This document shows, piece after piece, positions 53,001 through 64,000 of a stretch of 64,000 bases of DNA. Every line of letters starts with the position of its first letter. Position 1 is the stretch's first letter. Source of the stretch: Dirofilaria immitis (lineage: Eukaryota > Nematoda > Chromadorea > Rhabditida > Onchocercidae); NCBI GenBank assembly GCA_024305405.1, contig JAKNDB010000105.1, positions 3,347,501 through 3,411,500 on the forward strand, written 5' to 3'. The notes under the pieces were generated by a model, which saw only the letters and a program-made list of their open reading frames with translations, was not told the origin of the DNA and ran no database searches. The position numbers and the translations under genes were made by a program.

Positions 53001-53809
53001 GATGAAGATGTTAAATGTTTTGATTTAATCTTTTTGATGGTTTATTCGAACAAACAAGTTGAATAAAGTAGAAATGACATCAAAGAGTAGACAGAGTTAA
53101 GCTATGTGTATTAATCATAACTTAATTTTGAGATTAAGAACGTGATCGAGTTTTTACGCTGCATTATTTGAGCGTAATCTTGATACGTTGCACTACTGTG
53201 TTGCGTTGAAGGCAGTTAAGGATCGTTGGTGGCGATTGTTAGTAGCTGTAATTTAGGTGATGTATTAGTTCCCGTTAATTGGTTGGTGTTTCTTCCTACT
53301 TTCATTTGTTTATTTTCGTGTTTCCATCCTTGGTCTGGATCTTGTTCTAGTTTACGTCGTACCAGCTACTGTAATGCCTCTGGCTTATCACTTTTTGTCT
53401 TAATTAAAGTTCAATGACTGCTGCTGGAATAGGTTTTATAACAAATGAACTCATCCCAAAAACTGCAAATTGTTGATTTTCATAGGTAATAATCTGAAGT
53501 CTCAAGACACTTTGTGGTCGGATGTTTTCTCAAGATTTGTCTTTTTCGATTTTAGAAATACATTTTGCTTTTAGAAGCTATATTCATTGCCTCTGTTATT
53601 TAATGATCACAATTCATGCTCTTTATGTTTTCCTGTTTTTTACTTTAAAACTTAAATCCGATTTCTTTTATAAAATTTGAAAGCAAATATTTTATGATAT
53701 ATCGTCTCGCTCTGTGTTTGCATAACAATCATTTCTTTAGAAGAAGTATGCAGTTTAATAATCATCCGGACTATCCTGGATAAAATCAAGTTTTTTTTAG
53801 GTTAAAAAT
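50087..53809. other. Intergenic, no gene seen
   Basis: AT-rich with no supported gene. A slightly more GC-rich patch at about 53140-53420 lies upstream of ZNF277 and may include its promoter. The ZNF277 ATG at 53810 is preceded by a TTTTTTTTAG acceptor about ten bases upstream. Confidence 0.5.
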
Positions 53810-56800
53810 ATGGCTACAAAAATAACAAAAATAGATGGAGGTGAAACAGTTCAGAACGGAAATTTAGATAGAGAGAAAGGGAATGCAAAAATTTTCAAAA
53901 AGAAGACTGTTGGCAATATGGAAGGAAAATTAATAAATGGCACTGTAGAATCCATCGATGAAGCAAATGGTCTTGCGGATTTAAAAATGGCGACAAAAAA
54001 TGTATCTCATTTGTTAATGTATGATATTGCACATAGAGCAAGAACATATATTGCTTGATTTGAAAGCTTTTCTTCGATCTTACCTTGGCTGAAGCTTGCT
54101 TATGGATACTAATTTTAAATTAGTTAGTATGTCGTTAGAGCTTTTCTGTGATTGATTCTTGAGAATGGTATTGTAGAAAAAACACAGTCGACGAGACATA
54201 GCGGCAGGTAAGGCAGAACTTTGTGAGAAGAACTCGAACAAAGAGAACAAGCCACGTTCAAAGTCTACAAATGTAACGAAAGAAGCAGGCGATGGATATC
54301 AAATAGTGCAAGCAAAACGACGTTATAATTGTTGGCATCTCATATTTCATAAAATTTTCTTTCTATGAGATTTAGGATGTTCCGTTTGCTTGAAGGTATG
54401 CTGAATTTGGTGTATAAAAATCTAGAAAGGAGTATAGGAAATTCTAGTAGCAGCAAGGTAGAGCTAAAAGTTTGAAAGAGTTTTTGAAACAGTAAAGGGA
54501 TTCATCGATGTTCAGCATTTCATTGCTAAAAATTTGATTAGAGGAATGTCGTAATGTTGGTAAAAAGAAAAAAACAACAAGGTATCGAATTTAATTGTTA
54601 ATATATGACCGAGAAAGCTTAAAGAACCGTGATGAAAGGAAGTATAAATGGAATTAAGAAAATTGAACACTTGAAGACGAAAGTAGGATGAAGAGCTAAT
54701 AATCATAGAAATTCAGTGCTATTTTCTTTTCCTCCGTCTGATTTTTCGGCATTTTTTCTTTTTCTCATTTACTGGATTGTTTTAGCTCTTATTTATTGTT
54801 TTATTCAATAGACTCATATTATTGGAGAAAAGGAAATAACATAGCCATTTTAAAGATAATGATGTAAAACGAGAAATGAATAGTGCGCGTTTAACTTAAA
54901 ATGTTTAAGCTGTCGACAAAACTCGGAATATCCAACGATCAACAAATTCGATGACGTTAGAAGGATTTGTTTATGACGGTGAAAGTATGTTGTTGCTTCA
55001 AAATGCATAAATTATATTAAAAAAATTAGTCAGAACAATCTTTCGTATAATAATTGGAATTAAATTATTATTCGTATTTAGTTGATCTGGAAGAACCGTT
55101 CAGCGATTCCGATGATAATGACATATTAAGGGGACCGAAGAAACTTGCACTGACGATCCCACGGGGACGTATACGCACTCTTTCTGGTACTGTTCCAGCA
55201 ATAGGTTTCAGGTAGGCATATTTTTTTAACTCCTCATTTATACAATATTTTATTTCTTCAAGAATTTGATCTCTGCTTTGTAATAGCTATGATCGATTAG
55301 TATCGAAATGAAGTATGCTAGAAACCATAAAATCATCGAACATGGGATACGGCTTTAGTAGTATGACGTAATGGTAGAATAAACATAATATAGACGAATT
55401 GTAAGTATTGATTCAGTTTTTAAGTGAAATTATTGAAAATACTATTGCAGTCCAAAATGGGGTGGTCCAACAATGTGTCTAAGTTGTTTGCAGTTTTTCG
55501 ATCTTCCTGAGCATCTCGCGCAGTTTTCAGAGTCAGTTTTTTTTCACGTTAGTTTTCCACAAACAAGAACTTTTCATGGAGCATTTTGATTTTTAGTAAC
55601 TGTTTTCTCATCATTATACTATTATTATTTAAATATTTCGGATTCAAAACTAATGAAATATATTTTGCAGACATCTACTGGATGAACATCACATTGTTAT
55701 TGTCGAAATCGATTTGATTGTTGATCCGAAGAGGTTGGTACACAGATTGGATTATTCATCTATGATTTTGAAATTAGAACAAAATTTTTTTCAAGTTGAT
55801 GTTCGAAATTTTTGGAATGCATTGATTGTTTTTCATTTTAGTCAATTATTTTAAGTCACGCTAATTGCTTAATACACATTGTTTACATATCAGTATATTA
55901 ATTTATTAATTTGTTTAGATATGTGGAATACTGGAGACAACGTTTTGCGAAGGAAAGTATTGACACTATTTTCCCGAAAAAATTCTAGACGAAAGTAGTG
56001 AATTTTACGGAAAAACAAATTATTTCTATGAAATGGGTGAAAATTTGCCGGAGGATTATGCCTTACGTCAAAAACTTGCTATGAGGCGTCTGGAAGAAGT
56101 ATATCACTTAGATGCAATATTTTACGTTTTTGATTCTCATTCATTTTTCCTGCAGAACATTCAGGTCATTTAGTTATTAGATGCATTGAGATTATTTAAT
56201 GATTTACACTAGGCACCGAACGAAGATTTTTATCTTAGGATGATCTTCGCGATAGAAGGATGGAATTTCTTTAATTCCTTCTTCAAAATTTTTGCATTAT
56301 AGGCATTAGCATGTCAGCAACGTGAACGGGAAGATACGAATTTCATACAACAATGTATTTTTGTCGTTACACGGCACGTGGTAACCGGTCAAAAATAATC
56401 CACCATCTCTACATGATCCATCATTTGAATCTTGGGTCACCAGACAATTTAGGTGCTTTTTTTCCTTGAAAGAGTATATAGGAAGTTATTTCTTGGAACT
56501 ACAAATTGATTGAATTCATTATCGCTATTTTTTCAGCAACGATTTAATTTAAATTCTCAGGAAATTCCTTTTCATCTAGTTCAATCTCTTTATAATTAAT
56601 GTTGTATGTCATTGCAGTCTTTGTCACCGAATATATTGAATGTCTGAAATCAAAGCTTCTCAGGTTATCATTTCTAAAATTTTAGCACTGATATTCTTAG
56701 ACGTAGTATTAAAAAATTTCTTTACAATTTAGTGTAGGAGGACGCTTCGTTGGTATCAGCTTTTCTCTCTTCTTGACTGATTTTGTCATTGCATTTGTAT

Positions 56801-58966
56801 CACTGTATATGTATGTTTAGCTAGTTTAGTTTTTGTTTGCAGCAATGAATGTATTTATTGTGAAAAACGATTCAGCGACCGCAATACTTTGATGGATCAT
56901 ATGCGTAAACGAAACCATAAGGAAGTGAATCCAAAGAACAATTACTATGACAAATTCTATATTATCAACTATTTGGTAGGATCGTTTCGTCTTTCTTTTT
57001 TTAACAAAATTTTTTAGATCACAAAGATTTTATGGACTGTTTATCGATCAAATTTTCCAAGTCTGTTTATCTTTAATGCTAATCTTTATATTGAAACTAC
57101 TATCTATTATGATAATATTTTATGCTATATTAAGGCCTTCTGAAGATGATATGTTTATGTTCTCATATCTCTTATCCAGCACATAACATTTTTCAAACTT
57201 TTGAGGTCTTGAAATCAAATGTTTTGGTAAAGGAAAAATGTATATAATGTTAAATATATATATATATATAAGTACTATCGAAACTTTTGAAAAATGTGGT
57301 GCCGAAAGTCCCTTTTTAGGAGTTAGGAAAGCGTTGGTTAGATGTACTGAAAGAAGATTTTGAAGATACCATGCCAACGTTTGTAGATTCTGATGAAGAA
57401 GAAGAAGAGTATGCCTTTTTTCCTTCATTATTTGTATTCTCTGAAGCACAAAAATTTCGTTTCAACTTTTTCACTTTTTTTGATTTTGATGTCTTTGCTC
57501 ACTAATATCCGAAAGATAATAAAAATTATTTGATTTTTTTGTCTATATCAATGAAGCAAACTGATTATCTTCATATTATAAGTATTGTTAACTAATGTTA
57601 CTCTTAATAGGGAATCCTGGCAAGAATGGCAAGAAGATAATATCGATGTGGAGCAAACTCGTGTGGTTTGCCTGTTTTGTGATGAAACCGAAGATCATGC
57701 TGCTCCATTACTTGAACATATAAAAGTATATTCATTGCTTAGTTTATGGCTTTAGTTCAGATAATTTCAAAAATCGAGATTTTATAAAGCTTTTTTTTTG
57801 GAAAATTTTTGCAATAGAGAGGATCAAAATTATGTGTAGCTCATTTTCTTTTATGCTAATATTAATGGTGCATTATTTTTCCAATGTGCAAAAGAAAATA
57901 ACTACATTATTATTTATTTTCAGGATGTTCATTATTTCGATATTCTCGGAATCATCGCACGGGAAAAGCTGGATGTTTATGAACGAGTGAAAATGATTAA
58001 TTACATACGTAAAGAGAACTACAATGCAAGATGCTTCGTATGTGGTAGGGATGATTTAGGCTCGTTACAAAAGCTCAGGCAACATTACGCAGAAAACGAT
58101 CATCTTTCAAAAGGACTACCGGAAAAATCAGTTTGGTGCACAGAAGAGTTAGTTGCTTGCAGTAACTAAATATTTTTAAGGAAAACAATATTTTTTGATT
58201 ACATTAAGATTCCGGTTATGAGTCTTCCTTAAAATTTGATATTCATCATATATTATTCTGCAGTAATGTATTATATTGATTTTATATTTGGAGAGATGTA
58301 AAAATATTGATAACAGAGATGTTAAAATATTGAGCATTGTGATGATACAGATATTGTATACATTAACATTGATGTTCGTAGTCAGTTATGACACCGTTTT
58401 AGAACCTTGATGGTATTTGTCTGTTCCTTTCTTACAGAAATCTGGTACCTATATTTGGTAACGATCATCTGACTTGGATGCTTGAATCATACATTGATGA
58501 AAGAGAAGTTTCTTCACAAATGAAAGAGATGACAACAATATCCGGAAACATCAGAGAATATCTTTTAAAGCAAAGTGAAGTGAACTTTGTTGAAGGTGTA
58601 AGTATTGCATTAATTATTATATTTTCAGTGCAGATAGAATGCAAGTATCAGTTAATTTTTTTAGCTTTGCTTCTTTCACTGTCATATCGAAATAAAGTTG
58701 AGCAGCATGTTTAACTAAAATTACTGCATGATGTTGGGATATTTTTAAATTGTTGGTGATATGCAGCAGCTTCATTTCATGAAAAACCTCCGTATGTGCA
58801 CACGTTGTTCTAAATATAAGCCTTTCGGAATCTCAGTTTTATTATGATACATTATACTTATATTTTCAGCGCATATTGGATCATTTTTCAGGTGATTGCT
58901 GAAGATCTTCCAGAGTTGCACGATGGTGCACTTGCGGATTTGAACTTATACGAATCATTGAAATAA
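53810..58966 (+). CDS. ZNF277: ZNF277 homolog, C2H2 zinc-finger protein
   Basis: Exons: 53810-54001, 54177-54321, 55082-55211, 55451-55531, 55671-55733, 55919-56098, 56303-56452, 56618-56663, 56843-56975, 57320-57408, 57611-57725, 57924-58147, 58438-58597, 58892-58966; about 594 residues. The first two exons form a Lys-rich, low-complexity N-terminus without family matches but with consistent phases. Zinc-finger positions follow: CLSCLQFFDLPEHLAQFSEH, CIFCRYTARGNRSKIIHHLY, CIYCEKRFSDRNTLMDHMRK, CLFCDETEDHAAPLLEH and CFVCGRDDLGSLQKLRQHY. Family phrases include IVIVEIDLIVDPKRYVEYWR, NPKNNYYDKFYIINYLELGK and ESWQEWQED. Single-base losses in the A-run 55977-55982 and the T-run 56358-56362 interrupt exons 6 and 7. 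The vertebrate homolog is a nuclear protein linked to Polycomb (BMI1) and to uS5/RPS2 binding. Human is 450 residues. Confidence 0.93.
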
Positions 58967-58996
58967 ATTAAGATTAAGTATCCTAAGTCTAAAAAT

Positions 58997-59002
58997 AATA
59001 AA
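58997..59002 (+). terminator. AATAAA polyadenylation signal of ZNF277
   Basis: AATAAA lies 30 bases after the ZNF277 stop; a short 3-prime UTR is inferred. Confidence 0.5.
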
Positions 59003-60146
59003 AAGGAAACGAATACTTGGAATTTGTAGAATACATCGCGAACTTTGGTTACAATGGATGCTTCATGTTTTAACGATTATGGGCAAGCCATTATGGTCAT
59101 TTTAACTGAATTTGCTCATTTTTTACGATGTTTACTGTTCGTGTTAAGTTGCCAAATTAATTCTGCAATTTCATTCTTGGTGTAGATTTTTTTGTCGCAT
59201 ATTTTAAAATTCCCATGTAATTGATACTGGTATTAATTATAATACGGGACGTATAGTGAAAAAGTATAATGTTTATGCGTAATAAGTTCATTTTCATTTT
59301 CTTTCCGCTGAAACAGTTGCTTTGAATGCTCAGTACCTTTTCTGGACAGTTAAACAGTCAATATCTGCACATATCTTAATTATGAGTTTTCAAACTTTCA
59401 AGGCTTTTTAAAGTATGAAGTATTTTTCGAAAATGTAGATTTTTAGATCCACGACGAAATGAGGTAGAAGGTAAATTGTGTTTATTATTTCTATTATGGT
59501 TAAAGTCATTTATTTTCTATGCTATGTAGAGCTATGCTAAAAGAGATATATTGGAAAAGAAGAGATGAAATCCCGACGTTGATGATAATTGCCATTCGTT
59601 AATTTTGGCTGACTTTTCTCGTCGTTGTCTTTTTTTTGCAGATTTGTCTTTAATACACATGGTCCATGAATTCCTACCTATCTTCCTTTGTGTTTATTTT
59701 CTATATTTTCTGTTACTTTGTTTTTTTTTCTCAGATTTTTTAAATTCAGGTTTTCCTTTCGGTCCCATTATTTACTCCATCATTGTTGTGTTTTCTATGT
59801 CATATGTGTCTTATGACATCATATTTTTATTAATCTGTTCATATTTTCTCATTTTTATCCATTACTACTGGTTTCTATCTTTACTATTCTGGAGACTTTT
59901 AATTTTGTAAATAAAGTTTAAACAGCTTTTTCCACTCACTGTAATTGAAAACTATCGTAAGAAATAGAAAGACGAATATTGACTACATATTCTGCATGAT
60001 ATTATCTCAAGATAATGCCAAATATAAAATGCAGTTTCGTGACAAAAGTGCTGTGTGAAATACTTCGTATCTATCGTCAAAAATATCCTCGTCCAAAAAT
60101 GTGGATCATCTTTTATGAATAATTTCAGAATATAGTAGTGGTTGGT
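59003..60146. other. Intergenic, no gene seen
   Basis: AT-rich. A 101-codon plus-strand frame at 59605-59910 is almost all Phe, Leu, Ile and Ser codons from T-rich DNA and is not supported as a gene. Confidence 0.55.
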
Positions 60147-60872
60147 TGTCGTGAAAAAACGGGTCAGTGGGAGAGGAAGAAATTAAAACGAAGGGAAAAT
60201 CTTTTTATTTTCGAATTAGAAGAGAAACCTCTTCTATATTTGCGCTACACGATATTATAAATACAATATCGTGCTTATACAAGGATCTGAATCAAGTGCG
60301 CAATACACAGGAATAATAAGCACGAACACGGTAAAAATCCAAGAATACGAACAAATATCTTAGTGCTTACTAAGATGTTGTACCAATTCTTTGGTCTGTC
60401 GTTTTTCTTTCGTACCGCTACCGCTGTTTCCCGTGCCGTTGAATTGTGATTCCTGTTACGCCGAATTGTCCTCCGAGCTGTTTGTCCATATTTCCGAACT
60501 GCACTGAACTACGACTGTCGGGTCGAATTTGTGTCGTCGCTGAGTAACTAATCCTGCTTAACCATCGAATTGCACCTGAGTTGTTATCGAATAACTGAGC
60601 CTGACTACCGCCAAATCGTCGTTGTCGAACTGTTCCTCAAACTTGGGCAATTAAACGCAATCCTGCCTTATATTTTTTCGGCTTGCCGACCTAGACGGTT
60701 TGATCCCATTTTATTGCCGGTGAGTAAATCGAGTCCTTTTGATGGAGGATATCTTTATATCTTTATCCTTTTAGCTTATTGGTCTCATAATTTGCCGCGC
60801 TATTTACTTTAATGTCCTTTTTAACATTACTATCTATATATAACTATTTATATGTTTCGGGTTTCGCCGACA
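60147..60872 (+). repeat. LTR-like repeat, left copy (TGTCG...CCGACA)
   Basis: About 726 bp, starting TGTCGTGAAAAAACGGGTCA and ending GTTTCGCCGACA. Homologous to 61556-62153 over shared blocks (CTCTTCTATRTT, TACACGATATTATAA, ACAATATCGTGC, TTCGGCTTGYCGACCT, ACAACTATTTATATG or close variants). The pair flank 683 bp in direct orientation. Likely LTRs, or two insertions of one solo-LTR family. Confidence 0.7.
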
Positions 60873-61555
60873 ATTGCATAAATTATAAGGCGTCGAAAAG
60901 ATTATTAGGTTGTTTTGTGAACGCAAATATTTTAGTCAAGCCACTTTTAACTATATTGAAGTTGAATGATCACTTTGAAAGATCACTGAGCTTATTTGTC
61001 TCATTGTTTACTAATACACATGAGGAACGCATATTTCGAATCGGCCGGAGTTACTTATCCTCCGAAGATATCGTTTATACAGCTAGTTGTATATGGATTT
61101 TAATCAGAAATGTAAGGTAGGAATGCGTTAATATTGATTTCACTGTAAAGAATTGTAATTTCGGCTGCTTTTGCTCATATTTGTCCAACTTGCTTGGTTT
61201 TAAGGAAAAATTTTTACATTTGATTTCGAACCTTTCATGATCATATTGATTCAATTTAGATTGAATGTGCAGATTTTCTTTAATTCAATATTAGGTTCTG
61301 CAGATTTGAAGTCTAATATTAGGTTCCATTTCAGATATCTGGATGCTTTCTGTAAGTATTACGACTATTATTCCTGCAAATATAAGTGATAAGCCAACTT
61401 TGATTGAAGATACTGGCGAAGAGTTATCCCACAGAAAAATTCTTTTTGACAGAAATGTAATATTTATGAAACGAAAAAAGTTTTTCAGTCTTTGTCAATT
61501 AGTAAATTGTAAGGCTTATTTTCACTCGAATAAATAAATATAAGTTAACCAGGCA
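60873..61555. other. Interval between the two LTR-like repeats
   Basis: 683 bp without recognisable gag or pol. An open frame at 60812-61120 starts inside the left repeat and encodes an unfamiliar 102-residue sequence containing KASKRLLGCFVNANILVKPL. There is no evidence that it is a gene. If the flanking repeats are true LTRs, this would be the body of a small non-autonomous element. Confidence 0.35.
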
Positions 61556-62153
61556 TGTTGGAAATTTTTGAACGGGGAGATCTTTTCGAAACTTAATTTC
61601 TTCCGAATATAAGGAGAGAATTCTCTTCTATGTTGGGCTTACACGATATTATAAGCACAATATCGTGCCTATGCAAAAGTTGAACTAAATGAGCAGTATA
61701 AAAGAATACCAAACACAAACATAGAAAAAATTCGAAGAATATGAACAATATCGCAATGCTTACTGACAGGTCGAATCTTCTTTGGGGCTTGTCGTTTTTT
61801 CGTAAAGCCACCGCTGCTTTTCTCGCGCTATCGAACTGTGGCTCCCATCGCTGTCGATTTGTTCCTCCGAACTGTTGCTCCTATCTGGCCGTCCAGTAGT
61901 CTTCGATTAATCACTCCTTATTGATCGTCGAATCGTCGTTGTCGGAAACCGCAACCGCTCCCTTATATATCCTTCGGCTTGTCGACCTTAAACGAATTGC
62001 TCTCATCCTGTTGACCGCTGAGTAATCGTGTGCTTTGATTGAGAACATTTATATATCTCTTCCCTTGAACTTACTGATCCCATGATTTCGGCGAGTTATT
62101 TACAACACTTTTATCAATATACAACTATTTACATGCTTCGGCTTTCACCGACA
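61556..62153 (+). repeat. LTR-like repeat, right copy (TG...CCGACA)
   Basis: About 598 bp, starting TGTTGGAAATTTTTGAACGG and ending GGCTTTCACCGACA. Diverged from and shorter than the left copy at 60147-60872, which argues against a recent insertion. Confidence 0.7.
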
Positions 62154-64000
62154 AACAATCTTTGGCTGTTCTTTTCATATATTCTAAACAAGTGAACAAG
62201 CATTATCTCCATTAAGCAATGCTGATGGGAGTTCTGTGGATATTTCGTATTCTTTCGAAAGTGGGCATACACAAAAGATTAAGAGCCATCTGTTTCTCCA
62301 TAAGGAATGCCCTTCTGCTTGACCTCGACGAAGTTAAATTGTTCAACATTTGCATTCATCAGTGTTTGATCTCAACAGCTCTCAACGATAATATGTTTAT
62401 AAGCAGAGAAAATTTACTTCAGTCTTGTTTTATATATTATTCAGGACAGAGTTTAGATATTTTGTTTAATAATAATTCTATTGTCTCCATGTATATTACC
62501 TTCAGCGTTCTATGTCATAACAACTGAACGGGAACTTTTATCGTAAAATGTTTTTCTGCAATTATTGAGTAGAATTAAGACCGATATCCATTATTTATTC
62601 TTGTCATAAAGCTATTCAGTTGATCCGATAATAATAAACATGATCTATTACACACAATTCCAAAAATAGTCTAAAAGATTAGCAAACTTCTCTTGTCTTG
62701 TTAGTTGGTATATAATTTTCATACTTTTGATGGAAAATGGGTTGAGAGGGCAATCAAAAAAAAAAAAAAATAAGGTTTTAAAGCATTTTATGAAGAAGAA
62801 ATCATATGAAAATAAATTATTATCTGAATGAAGAATTGAACTGCAGGGATCAGTTTTCCTTCACGCAATTATTCAGTCTATGATTTCGTTTGATTTGCAT
62901 CTACTTCATACCATGAACCAGTGAATTAAACGCAACTTTATCTATACCAATTTTGCGAACTATGAGATATGATTCAAATTATTTTATACTAATAATCGGT
63001 AGAATCTTCCTTCTTATGTTCCAGAATGCTTATTTATAATGAAAGCTGAGATTTCTGATTTGAAAATACTTATCCACCCTTCAGAAGGATTCTACAGCTA
63101 TTTCAAATACTTTAAAGCAGAATTGTGACAAAAATTAAATGTACCCCATCTACGACAACAAAATGCAAGTGCTACTGTATATTTTCAAATCGTTTTGGCA
63201 TTCGCTTGAGAGAACATCACTTAAAAGTAATGCTATAATGCGTTGAGATTCAGACTCAGTCGCACTGATCGTATCATTTCAAATTACTGGAGAATACTCA
63301 TGATTTGCATCAAATGATATATATGTATATATACGTTTTTTAATTTAAAAATCTAATTTCCACTTTATATTTAAAGACAAATCAAATTACAGATGAGTAC
63401 GGTATACTGTTATTGTTTATTATTAATATCACTGCATATATCACCTAATCACTGCAAGTCTTATACAACGCAGAGTTTTGAGAATCGAAATGCTTCGCGA
63501 ATCGGATTAGAATATATTGCACTAGACATGAAATAATAAATAAGCATAGACATGAAGATTTTTCGATGTTCTTCAAAATATTCACCGGCCGAAATAAGGA
63601 TCAAGAAAATAAGATCATGTTTTGGTCACCAAATATAATTAATCACATGAGAAAAACAACAATCATTTGTCACTGCAACTAAAACCATCAGCAATCAAGG
63701 TATGTTGACCGATAGAAAATGTAAGCGACTTCATCAGATAATTATTAAAATGAAAAGAAATAAAGATTCTAATAAATGAATTGAACAAGTGGAATTCACC
63801 AAACAAAATAGTTTGTAACTTAAAAATGTCCTCAAACTCACTGAAAATTTTCAAAATTTTCAGCCTGCTTCTACTTTGAAAAGTATATAAAAATTAATTG
63901 AAAAATACTTTTACATGAATGTAAATATCAACATCACTAACTTCACATCTCTTCAATTATATTCTCAATATCTATGAAAAGGCAAAGACATAATGCTGGA
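62154..64000. other. Intergenic, no gene seen
   Basis: AT-rich DNA with a poly-A run at about 62757-62770. A 102-codon open frame at 62219-62527 has no recognised features and is not called. Confidence 0.5.

Noticed and set aside
59605..59910. 101-codon plus-strand frame rich in Phe, Leu and Ile
   Set aside because: T-rich low-complexity DNA gives such frames readily. No start context, splice signal or family resemblance.
60812..61120. 102-codon frame between the LTR-like repeats, considered as a retrotransposon protein
   Set aside because: It starts inside the repeat and shows no gag, protease, reverse transcriptase or integrase motif.

Overview
The window looks like AT-rich nuclear DNA of a parasitic nematode, most likely a clade III (spirurid/filarial-type) worm. 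The evidence is nematode-type GT-AG genes with many short exons and introns of roughly 100-700 bp, probable spliced-leader acceptors a few bases before start codons, an ODR-2/HOT family gene (a nematode receptor-like family), and a decayed BEL/Pao retrotransposon. The species is not determined. Nothing bacterial, no CRISPR array, and no tRNA or rRNA gene was seen.

Layout. 0-0.1 kb: last exon of a Gly/Cys-rich protein. 1.5-15.2 kb: a cluster of six same-strand, two-exon genes for small secreted Tyr/Pro/Gly-rich proteins, five of them inside a ~7.4-kb tandem duplication. 15.7-18.3 kb: a minus-strand BEL/Pao gag-pol ruin. 18.3-24.2 kb: repeat-rich DNA with a 30-bp perfect inverted repeat and LTR-like blocks. 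24.6-29.65 kb (-): SDAD1/SDA1, 15 exons. 30.07-37.67 kb (+): TELO2/CLK-2, divergently arranged with SDAD1 from a 422-bp gap. 38.46-39.36 kb (-): an ODR-2/HOT Ly6-like gene lacking its first exon. 39.4-53.8 kb: a gene-poor stretch with one solo-LTR-like repeat. 53.81-58.97 kb (+): ZNF277, 14 exons, complete. 60.1-62.2 kb: two related LTR-like repeats. 62.2-64 kb: nothing recognised.

The three housekeeping genes serve 60S ribosome biogenesis and nuclear export (SDAD1), PIKK stability and checkpoint signalling (TELO2), and a nuclear zinc-finger protein (ZNF277). Their exons were rebuilt from splice sites, phase and remembered family sequence. At least nine single-base losses, mostly in or beside mononucleotide runs, break conserved exons. 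Adding one base at each restores both frame and downstream intron phase, so the assembled consensus probably under-calls homopolymers. Short open frames in this window therefore do not show true gene lengths.

The least explained biology is the cluster at 1.5-15.2 kb. A near-constant signal peptide is joined to a variable Tyr-rich repeat domain, and a separate small exon adds one of several hydrophobic, mostly Gly-rich C-terminal tails. Duplication and conversion appear to have shuffled these parts.
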